A stretch of 39,261 nt of DNA, taken from positions 1 through 39,261 of the forward strand of contig JAGBVS010000021.1 in NCBI GenBank assembly GCA_017630195.1, written 5' to 3'. Shown here piece after piece: positions 33,466 to 39,261 of the stretch. This DNA comes from Bacteroidales bacterium. Its GTDB lineage: Bacteria; Bacteroidota; Bacteroidia; Bacteroidales; F082. A model generated the notes under the pieces. That model was not told the origin of the DNA, did not search any database, and saw only the letters and a list, made by a program, of their open reading frames with translations. Position numbers and translations under genes: made by a program. Every line of letters starts with the position of its first letter. Position 1 is the first letter of the stretch.

Positions 33466-34614
33466 ATGAAAGATTTAATACAAATAATATCCGATGAAAT
33501 CAGGGCTATCGGCACTAATATCCCGATTTTAATCGTATTGATTTTAGGCAATATAGGTTACGGTTTTCTTTATAACTTATTGTATAACACTAATGTATAT
33601 AAAGAAGCTCCTATTGCCATCGTTGATATGTCGCAAAGTGATTTGAGTCGTCATTTCATTGATTATATAGATGCGACTCAACAGGTTAAAGTCGTTGTCA
33701 AGACACAGAATTTTGATGAGGCCAAACGTATGGTGATTGAGAGAGAAATCGTTGGTTTTCTTTACATTCCTTCTGAATTGAAAGAAGAAATCATGAAAGG
33801 AAACCAGGCTCAATGTGTGGTTTATGGTTCCACACTTTCTTTCTTGGAGTATTTAAATATATACGAAGCCGTGAATTTTGCTTCTTTAGAAGTCAACAGC
33901 GAATTACTTCCTGAAGTAATAGAATCATTGAATTTAGTTGACATTCTGTTTATTGCAAATGATAAAGCTGTCAATATCGTAAGTGAGCCATTATATAATG
34001 TATCTGAAGGCTACGGCACATATCTCATTCCTCCTGTCATGGTAATTATTATATTTCAGACGCTTATGATTACAGTAGCGATGAGGTGCGGAGAAGAGAA
34101 CACTACGAGATTACGAGACGAAATGACTGCAAGTTTAGGTCATTCTGCGAAAATAGTTTTAGGTAAGGCATTTACTAATGTTATGATTTATAGCGTCTTT
34201 TCTGTTTTTTTCTTAGGTTTGTTACCCTTGATTTTTAATCTTCCGCACCTTGGCGATTCTATTGATATCATTATCATGATGATACCGTATCTTTTTGCGA
34301 GTGTGTTTTTTTGTCTCACGCTTTCACCTTTTTTCACTGATTCAGATATGCCGTTGTTTATCATAGTATTTATGTCAGTACCATTGGTATTTTTATCAGG
34401 CATCTCCTACCCTTTGGAACTTATGCCTTGGCATTGGAGGATTTTACATTATCTCATACCAACAGCCCCAGCGACTTTGGCATTTGTAAAACTTGATTGT
34501 ATGGGTGGAGATTTGAGTAACATTCGCACTGAAATGATGATACTGTGGATTCAATGCGCAGTATATTTCGTAACGGCTCTAATTATCAGACATAAAGCTA
34601 CAAAAATAAAGTAG
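33466..34614 (+). CDS. ABC-2 type permease, second subunit
   Basis: The 382-residue protein is a paralogue of the preceding permease: N-terminal helix (about 16-38), extracytoplasmic domain starting PIAIVDMSQSDLSRHFIDY, then a membrane region with the motif VFLSGISYPLELMPWHWRI, matching the GATFAGVTFPVNAMYPF-like region of its partner. The two likely form a heterodimer. It is the last gene of the operon. Downstream is a gene-free region with apparently minus-strand RNAs. Its export partner ATPase must come from elsewhere. Confidence 0.88.
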   Translation: MKDLIQIISDEIRAIGTNIPILIVLILGNIGYGFLYNLLYNTNVYKEAPIAIVDMSQSDLSRHFIDYIDATQQVKVVVKTQNFDEAKRMVIEREIVGFLYIPSELKEEIMKGNQAQCVVYGSTLSFLEYLNIYEAVNFASLEVNSELLPEVIESLNLVDILFIANDKAVNIVSEPLYNVSEGYGTYLIPPVMVIIIFQTLMITVAMRCGEENTTRLRDEMTASLGHSAKIVLGKAFTNVMIYSVFSVFFLGLLPLIFNLPHLGDSIDIIIMMIPYLFASVFFCLTLSPFFTDSDMPLFIIVFMSVPLVFLSGISYPLELMPWHWRILHYLIPTAPATLAFVKLDCMGGDLSNIRTEMMILWIQCAVYFVTALIIRHKATKIK

Positions 34615-34665
34615 TCAGAATCTTTACTCATTTAAGGTTAATTCATTATTGTTGTTTCGTGAAAC

Positions 34666-34793
34666 AAAAAAATAGCCCTTGAAGAGTAATTTGAATCGAA
34701 AAAAAACAACAAAAAAGCGATTCTCTTTTCAAGGGCTAAAAAACGTTTTGCATTGGGAGTGCAAAAAAATACGTCACAATTATTAATAAAACC
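34666..34793 (-). ncRNA. Candidate small RNA 1 (minus strand)
   Basis: A minus-strand promoter element (34799-34806) is followed by about 128 bases without a credible ORF. They hold a hairpin TTTTGCA (34746-34752) with TGCAAAA (34760-34766), then a long stem whose outer arms are AGCCCTTGAA (34674-34683) and TTCAAGGGCT (34728-34737), with an inner GAATCG/CGATTC stem and a T-rich loop on the RNA strand. The outer stem ends in a run of seven T on the minus strand (plus-strand A-run 34666-34672), as a terminator would. A discrete transcript is inferred. Confidence 0.45.
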
Positions 34794-34798
34794 GAGTG

Positions 34799-34806
34799 CA
34801 AAAGTA
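34799..34806 (-). promoter_or_regulatory. -7 element for candidate small RNA 1
   Basis: CAAAAGTA on the plus strand reads TACTTTTG on the minus strand, matching TAnnTTTG. Confidence 0.55.
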
Positions 34807-34891
34807 TATCTGAATTAAAACTTTGGTATGGGTAGAATAAGTTTTCGGCAGCAATTAGCAAGATAACGTTATAATTAAAAATATTATTAAC

Positions 34892-35044
34892 AAAAAAAAG
34901 TCGGAATAATCCGACTTTTCTCTTTTGGTCAAACATTCATTTCTCAAATTTTGAAAAGTGCCGGTATGTAACAAACCAAAAACAACAAAAAAAACAAATT
35001 TGCAATACCGACTTTGTTTGAACCGTAAAACAACCAACCAATTT
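34892..35044 (-). ncRNA. Candidate small RNA 2 (minus strand)
   Basis: A minus-strand promoter element (35051-35058) is followed by about 150 bases ending in an excellent terminator: AAAAGTCGG (34911-34919 read on the minus strand) with CCGACTTT (34897-34904), loop of six, then eight T. Inside, GTCGGTAT (35005-35012) can pair with ATACCGGC (34960-34967). The word AAAGTCGG occurs twice, so the first copy (35008-35015) could also capture the terminator's 3' arm, a possible switch. No ORF of credible length starts inside. It shares a 15-base word, AAAAACAACAAAAAA on the plus strand, with candidate 1. Confidence 0.5.
34896..34919 (-). terminator. Intrinsic terminator of candidate small RNA 2
   Basis: Nine perfect base pairs (AAAAGTCGG with CCGACTTTT on the plus strand) surround a 6-base loop. 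The minus-strand side has a run of eight T at 34892-34899; the plus-strand side has TTTTCTCTTTT, so weak plus-strand termination is also possible. Confidence 0.85.
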
Positions 35045-35050
35045 TGGTAA

Positions 35051-35058
35051 CAAAAATA
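35051..35058 (-). promoter_or_regulatory. -7 element for candidate small RNA 2
   Basis: CAAAAATA on the plus strand reads TATTTTTG on the minus strand, matching TAnnTTTG. No TTTG at the normal -33 distance was seen, which would fit an activator-dependent promoter. Confidence 0.55.
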
Positions 35059-35089
35059 CGAACTAATATATCAAATATTTATTAACAAA

Positions 35090-35123
35090 TAAGTTAACGG
35101 CAATATTTTGTAAGTTAACGGCA
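35090..35123 (-). promoter_or_regulatory. Phased 13-bp direct repeat, candidate activator site
   Basis: TAAGTTAACGGCA occurs at 35090-35102 and again, identically, at 35111-35123. The period of 21 bp is two turns of DNA. On the minus strand each unit contains GCCGTTAAC, which fits 8 of 9 positions of the direct-repeat site known for LytTR-type response regulators (two 9-bp repeats separated by about 12 bp). The pair lies about 32 bp upstream of the -7 element at 35051-35058. Confidence 0.5.
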
Positions 35124-35173
35124 TTTAAAAGTTAAAAATATTGATTTAAAAATTACATTTATCAAGAAAAATG

Positions 35174-35191
35174 ATTATTTCATTGAATAAT
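35174..35191 (-). terminator. Weak AT-only hairpin after uvrB
   Basis: ATTATT (35174-35179) pairs with AATAAT (35186-35191), followed on the minus strand by CATTTTTCTTG. It is the only terminator-like structure near the uvrB stop and is weak. Confidence 0.3.
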
Positions 35192-35201
35192 TATACAGAT
35201 T

Positions 35202-37211
35202 TTATTTTTTAAGTCGTTCTTCTAATGCAATTATTATATCTCTGTATTTTGCAGCTTCCATAAAATCAAGTTCTTTAACAGCTTTTTCCATTTCCTTTTT
35301 AGCTTCAGCAATAGCTTTTTTAATGTCTTTTTCTGATTTATATTTAGCTTGAGATTCTTCTGCTACAGATTTTATGTTATTTTCTGTAATAATATAATCT
35401 TTGCTTTGTTTTGACATCGTCTTGCTTAGAGATGTGTCAATAGCTTTAATAATTGTTTTAGGTGAAATACCATGTTCTATGTTATATGCCATTTGGATTT
35501 CTCTTCTTCGTGCTGTTTCATCTATAGTTTTGCGCATCGAATCAGTGATTTTATCGGCGTACATAATAACCAAACTATCGGCATTACGAGCTGCACGGCC
35601 AGCAGTCTGGGTTAATGAGCGTTCAGATCTAAGGAATCCTTCTTTGTCAGCATCCATTATTGCGACAAGTTGAACTTCAGGTAAATCAAGGCCTTCACGG
35701 AGCAAGTTGACGCCAACAAGCACATCAATAGTTCCGATTCTCAATTCTGTCATTATCTCTACTCTTTCTAATGTATCAACATCAGAATGTATATATCTTG
35801 TTTTGATATTCAAATTGTTAAGATAACGAGTCAGTTCTTCAGCCATTCTTTTTGTAAGAGTCGTCACTAAAACTCTTTGTCCGCCATTTACAACCCTATG
35901 AATCTCATTTATCAAATCATCGACTTGATTTTTACAAGGACGAACCTCAATAACAGGGTCTAACAAACCAGTTGGACGAATAAGTTGTTCTACATAAATT
36001 CCTTCGGTTTGTTGTAATTCATAATCGGCCGGCGTTGCGCTTACATAAACTGTCTGACCGGTAAGTGATTCAAATTCATCAAATTTCAGCGGTCTATTGT
36101 CCAAAGCAGATGGCAATCTGAAACCATATTCAACAAGAGTTTGTTTTCTTGAACGGTCGCCACCATGCATGGCGCGTATTTGTGGAACAGTGACATGACT
36201 TTCATCAATGACAGTTATGAAATCATCAGGGAAATAATCTATCAAGCAGAATGGACGAGTTCCAGGTTCACGGCCGTCGAAATAACGAGAATAGTTTTCA
36301 ATGCCGCTGCAATAACCGAGTTCTCTAATCATTTCAATATCATAGCAAACACGGTCTTCAAGACGTTTAGCCTCTTCAAATTTACCAATTTCCTTATAAT
36401 ATTCAACCTGTTTAAACATATCAAGCTGAATTTCATTAGTTGCTGATTTGATTTTATCTTTTGAAGTGACGAAAATATTTGCTGGAAATAATGTCAGACT
36501 CGAAAGCGGTTCAATACGTGTTCCATTTATAGGGTCGAATGATTCAATTGCTTCAATTTCATCATCCCAAAATATAATTCTATATGCTATGTCTGAGTAA
36601 GCCGGAAAAACATCAACAGTATCGCCTTTGACTCTGAACTTTCCATGTGTAAATTCAATATCATTTCGACTATAAAGAGAATCAGACAAATGTCTTAACA
36701 AATCATCTCTGTTGATACATTTTCCTACTTCTATATAAATGACGTTCTTGCCGAAATCATCAGGGTTACCGATACCATAAATACATGATACAGAAGATAC
36801 TACAATAATATCACGTCGTCCTGACAACAAAGAGGTAGTTGCACTGAGACGTAATTTCTCTATTTCATCATTAATGGAAAGGTCTTTCTCGATATATGTA
36901 TTTGTCTGAGGAATAAATGCTTCTGGCTGATAATAATCGTAATATGAAACAAAATATTCCACTGCATTTTGAGGGAAAAACTGTTTAAATTCGCTATACA
37001 GCTGAGCTGCGAGAGTTTTATTATGACTGAGTATCAATGCAGGACGATTCAATTCAGCAAGCATATTAGCTATTGTGAATGTTTTACCCGAACCTGTCAC
37101 ACCCAAAAGTGTCTGATACCGCTCGCCATTCAATATTCCCTGTTTAAGTTGCTCTATGGCTCGCGGCTGGTCGCCTGTTGGTCTGAAATCTGATACTAAC
37201 TTGAAATTCAT
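35202..37211 (-). CDS. uvrB: Excinuclease ABC subunit B
   Basis: The 669-residue protein has the helicase core with Walker A GVTGSGKT near residue 38, the beta-hairpin region YYDYYQPEAFIP that inserts into damaged DNA, the DESH Walker B box (VIDESHVTVPQ), motifs VSATPADYEL and VGVNLLREGLDLPEV, and GRAARN. A C-terminal UVR domain (KEMEKAVKELDFMEAAKYRD) binds UvrC. It verifies damage in nucleotide excision repair. Its start overlaps the stop of the upstream EEP gene by four bases (ATGA), so it is translated as the last gene of the rhomboid/EEP operon. Confidence 0.98.
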   Translation of the reverse strand: MNFKLVSDFRPTGDQPRAIEQLKQGILNGERYQTLLGVTGSGKTFTIANMLAELNRPALILSHNKTLAAQLYSEFKQFFPQNAVEYFVSYYDYYQPEAFIPQTNTYIEKDLSINDEIEKLRLSATTSLLSGRRDIIVVSSVSCIYGIGNPDDFGKNVIYIEVGKCINRDDLLRHLSDSLYSRNDIEFTHGKFRVKGDTVDVFPAYSDIAYRIIFWDDEIEAIESFDPINGTRIEPLSSLTLFPANIFVTSKDKIKSATNEIQLDMFKQVEYYKEIGKFEEAKRLEDRVCYDIEMIRELGYCSGIENYSRYFDGREPGTRPFCLIDYFPDDFITVIDESHVTVPQIRAMHGGDRSRKQTLVEYGFRLPSALDNRPLKFDEFESLTGQTVYVSATPADYELQQTEGIYVEQLIRPTGLLDPVIEVRPCKNQVDDLINEIHRVVNGGQRVLVTTLTKRMAEELTRYLNNLNIKTRYIHSDVDTLERVEIMTELRIGTIDVLVGVNLLREGLDLPEVQLVAIMDADKEGFLRSERSLTQTAGRAARNADSLVIMYADKITDSMRKTIDETARRREIQMAYNIEHGISPKTIIKAIDTSLSKTMSKQSKDYIITENNIKSVAEESQAKYKSEKDIKKAIAEAKKEMEKAVKELDFMEAAKYRDIIIALEERLKK

Positions 37212-38293
37212 TCGTTCTCCTCCACAGCTTTAGTAATATTAAAATCCATCACTAAAGGATAATGATCCGATGTCGTCTGCTTAATTCTTTTATAACTAAC
37301 GACTTCCACATAATCATTATACCAGAAATAATCTATTCTTAACAAAGGGAGTTTTCCGCAATATGTTTTGCCTATTCCTTTTGAAACGGTGATAAATGCG
37401 TCTTTTAAACCTGCATTAAACATCTTATTATATGTATAAGACATCGGTGTGTCGTTGAAATCGCCGCATATTACAATTGGCAACTTATCATCAGGCAGCT
37501 TTTTTAGTAATAGCTCTGTGATTTCAGTTCTTGACATAAAGCCATTTACCAACTTTCTAATCACGGATTTACATACCTCTTTTTCATTTATATCATCAAT
37601 ATCATCGCTAATTTTAAATGAGTTGAAATGACAATTCACTAGATAAAAAGAATCTTCATTATTTATCTTAACCTTTTTGATATCTACGAATTTAATTAAA
37701 CCTTCATTGTCAAATGCTTTTACTTCAAGCAAAGGGTATTTGGAAAAGTAACTGTTGCCATTGGCTTTATTTATGCTATAATATTTATAACCAATCATTT
37801 TCGAGAATGCAGAAGCTGCGTTTTCTGGCCATTGTCCTGATTCCTGTAGGCATAATACATCTGGTTTTTCAGCCTCTACAAGTTCTGCCAACGTTTTTTT
37901 AACATCATTGGCACTTCTATTCTTGTCATTGTAGTCTCTAAAAACACCTACATTATAAGTCATTACTTTAATCTGCGCATTGCTATCTTTTTCTTTGCCA
38001 AATGAATATGATTTCAACAAACCTGGAATTGAGAATAATAAAGCTACAATAGGTATTAATATTGTTCTCCTTGATTTTAAGCGTATTAGAATTATGAGAA
38101 TGAATATATTAACGAAAAATATCATCCAGAATGCCAATCCAAAAATAGCAGTCCAGACGAAAATAGAAGGATTTACAAACGGACATATCGCACATAGAAA
38201 TGCCGATATCAACGCCACTATTCCACCAATGCCGATTAATAATTTTAACGAACCTTGGAAAAAAGTGTTCCTTCTCTTTCTCGTTTTCTCCAT
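37208..38293 (-). CDS. Membrane-anchored endonuclease/exonuclease/phosphatase (EEP) family protein
   Basis: The 361-residue protein has three N-terminal membrane helices (about 12-36, 42-68 and 76-92). A complete EEP catalytic domain follows, with MTYNVGVF, CLQESG (metal Glu), NCHFNS, GDFNDTP, RIDYFWY and the catalytic SDHYPLV. The active side would face the periplasm or cytoplasm depending on topology; with an odd number of helices it would be opposite to the N-terminus. Substrates in the family range from nucleic acids to phospholipids and cannot be told here. It overlaps the rhomboid stop by one base and the uvrB start by four. Confidence 0.9.
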   Translation of the reverse strand: MEKTRKRRNTFFQGSLKLLIGIGGIVALISAFLCAICPFVNPSIFVWTAIFGLAFWMIFFVNIFILIILIRLKSRRTILIPIVALLFSIPGLLKSYSFGKEKDSNAQIKVMTYNVGVFRDYNDKNRSANDVKKTLAELVEAEKPDVLCLQESGQWPENAASAFSKMIGYKYYSINKANGNSYFSKYPLLEVKAFDNEGLIKFVDIKKVKINNEDSFYLVNCHFNSFKISDDIDDINEKEVCKSVIRKLVNGFMSRTEITELLLKKLPDDKLPIVICGDFNDTPMSYTYNKMFNAGLKDAFITVSKGIGKTYCGKLPLLRIDYFWYNDYVEVVSYKRIKQTTSDHYPLVMDFNITKAVEENE

Positions 38294-39174
38294 TACTTTT
38301 TACTTTGTCTGAATAAAAACTCTTTTTCCTTTTCGCTTAAACTTGAATATCCGTTTTTAGCTATTTTATCGAGTATTCTGTCTATTTCTTCCTGTTCCTG
38401 AGCACGTTCGGCATTATATTGTTCGTCTGTCTTCGGTCTTTTATGATAATTTTTCGAATTGACAGTTTTTACTCTAATCTTCGCTTTTTTCTTAAAAATC
38501 TTATAAATATCAAAATCGCTTTTCAACATAGATACATACAAAAATCCCCATAATGCACCGCCGAGATGTGCAATATGTCCACCTGAATTTCCTTTTGTTA
38601 TACTTAAAAAGTCAATGATAACAAATACGATAGCAACCCATTTCATCTTGACTTGACCTAATAAGAAAAGATTTAAAGTATAATCTGGGCGATAAGTCGC
38701 TGCTGCTATTAAAATCGACAATACCGATGCAGAAGAACCTAATGCGAAAGCATGACCTTTCATGTTTTCAAAAACCGGAAAAACGTTGAATGCCAATATG
38801 AAAAACAAAGCTCCGAACAATCCGCCGAAAATATATGTCAACAGCAATTGTTTTTCGGAGAAATATTGCATAAATATTTTTCCTCCATAATAGAGCATTA
38901 ACATATTGAAAAACAAATGCCAAAACTCTTCTTGAAGAAACATGTATGTAAACACGCTCCAAGGTTTTTCAGCTAATGCTGAAATATCGGATGGTACAGC
39001 GAACAACTTTGTCACAAATGAAATGTCGCTGATATTAAAAAGCCATGTAAAAACACTGATAAACAAGCAAATAATCCATATTGTCACATTGATTAACATC
39101 AATCTTGACAATACGTTTTTCTGCAAGAAGAATTTTTTTAGTCCGTTTAATAAATTACCTTGTAATGGTCTCAT
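38293..39174 (-). CDS. Rhomboid family intramembrane serine protease
   Basis: The 293-residue protein has six or so membrane helices. It shows the WHLFFNML motif near residues 85-92, the catalytic Ser in LGSSAS (Ser148) and the catalytic His in HIAHLGGALWG (His203). A charged cytoplasmic tail follows (about 220-293, Lys/Glu-rich, ending EKEFLFRQSKK). It cleaves membrane-anchored proteins within the bilayer. The ATG at 39174 is chosen because it lies two bases after the stop of a second rhomboid gene; an in-frame TTG at 39204 would overlap that gene. Its stop overlaps the EEP start (TAATG). Confidence 0.92.
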   Translation of the reverse strand: MRPLQGNLLNGLKKFFLQKNVLSRLMLINVTIWIICLFISVFTWLFNISDISFVTKLFAVPSDISALAEKPWSVFTYMFLQEEFWHLFFNMLMLYYGGKIFMQYFSEKQLLLTYIFGGLFGALFFILAFNVFPVFENMKGHAFALGSSASVLSILIAAATYRPDYTLNLFLLGQVKMKWVAIVFVIIDFLSITKGNSGGHIAHLGGALWGFLYVSMLKSDFDIYKIFKKKAKIRVKTVNSKNYHKRPKTDEQYNAERAQEQEEIDRILDKIAKNGYSSLSEKEKEFLFRQSKK

Positions 39175-39176
39175 AA

Positions 39177-39261
39177 TCAATAAAGGTTTCCTTTCTTTTT
39201 CCAATAAAGAATCAGTATCAATCCAAATAACATACCGCCAAGATGTGCAAAATGCGCTACA
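39177..39261 (-). CDS. C-terminal end of a second rhomboid protease (partial)
   Basis: The 27 residues before the stop (VAHFAHLGGMLFGLILILYW followed by a Lys-rich end) are the last membrane helix of a rhomboid protease. They include the catalytic His in the FAHLGG motif, matching HIAHLGGALWG in the next gene. The rest of the gene lies beyond the window. It ends two bases before the ATG of the downstream rhomboid gene, so the pair are tandem paralogues. It was not in any long ORF because only its end is present. Confidence 0.9.
   Translation of the reverse strand, partial: VAHFAHLGGMLFGLILILYWKKKGNLY

Noticed and set aside
34736..35037. Minus-strand ORFs of 60 and 66 codons in the gene-free gap
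   Set aside because: They use TTG starts, run straight through the strong terminator at 34896-34919 and show no protein-like pattern.
39175..39204. TTG start at 39204 for the rhomboid gene
   Set aside because: It would overlap the end of the upstream rhomboid gene; the ATG at 39174, two bases after that stop, is more likely.
1..39261. CRISPR arrays, tRNA and rRNA genes, intact insertion sequences or integrases
   Set aside because: None recognised on either strand; the only repeats are the two interspersed copies, small direct repeats and hairpins listed above.

Overview
The window looks like a chromosomal segment from a member of the Bacteroidota, most likely a Bacteroidales-type anaerobe or commensal. 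The evidence is AT-rich DNA, recurring TAnnTTTG promoter elements often starting TSS-proximal, very few Shine-Dalgarno sites, Bacteroidota-restricted families (DUF4199, DUF4831, DUF3127), a rubrerythrin with an N-terminal rubredoxin-like domain, and a GH109 enzyme paired with an N-acetylhexosamine-kinase-like protein. No tRNA, rRNA, CRISPR array or intact mobile element was seen. The assignment rests on protein families read by eye.

Layout. 1-0.9 kb: a decayed KilA-N domain gene and GC-rich palindromic intergenic DNA. 0.9-4.9 kb: rubrerythrin, a GH109 lipoprotein divergent from a sugar kinase, and a lipocalin. 4.9-8.8 kb: a complete riboflavin operon (ribD, ribE, ribBA, ribH) behind an FMN riboswitch whose terminator abuts the ribD start codon, closed by a strong terminator. 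8.9-11.3 kb: SRP RNA, a DUF4199 membrane protein, a GT2 glycosyltransferase, an acidic small protein and a DUF486 membrane protein. 11.4-15.1 kb: gmhA, a gmhB-like phosphatase, a sodium:solute symporter and a DUF4831 protein in one tight operon. 15.1-19.8 kb (minus): a DUF3127 protein with an SSB-like tail, a TPR protein and gyrA. 19.9-25.0 kb: clpC, the CCA-adding enzyme gene and miaA. 25.0-27.2 kb (minus): a BadF-type sugar kinase and a porin-like barrel. 27.4-34.6 kb: speA, then an exporter operon (TolC-like, HlyD-like, two ABC-2 permeases) with no ATPase gene. 34.6-35.2 kb: a gene-free stretch that looks like two tandem minus-strand small RNAs with a 21-bp-phased direct repeat upstream. 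35.2-39.3 kb (minus): two tandem rhomboid proteases, a membrane-anchored EEP-family protein and uvrB in one overlapping operon.

Most of the window is housekeeping. The items most worth a second look are the double small-RNA locus with its phased repeat (34.67-35.12 kb), the DUF3127 protein built like a single-stranded-DNA-binding protein (15.15 kb), the interspersed repeat found just after two genes in sense orientation (1.57 and 31.07 kb), and the compact riboswitch/terminator at ribD. I did not find an obvious new defence or biosynthetic system. Several ORF starts that use TTG or GTG inside promoters, RNA genes or upstream genes were replaced by downstream ATG codons.
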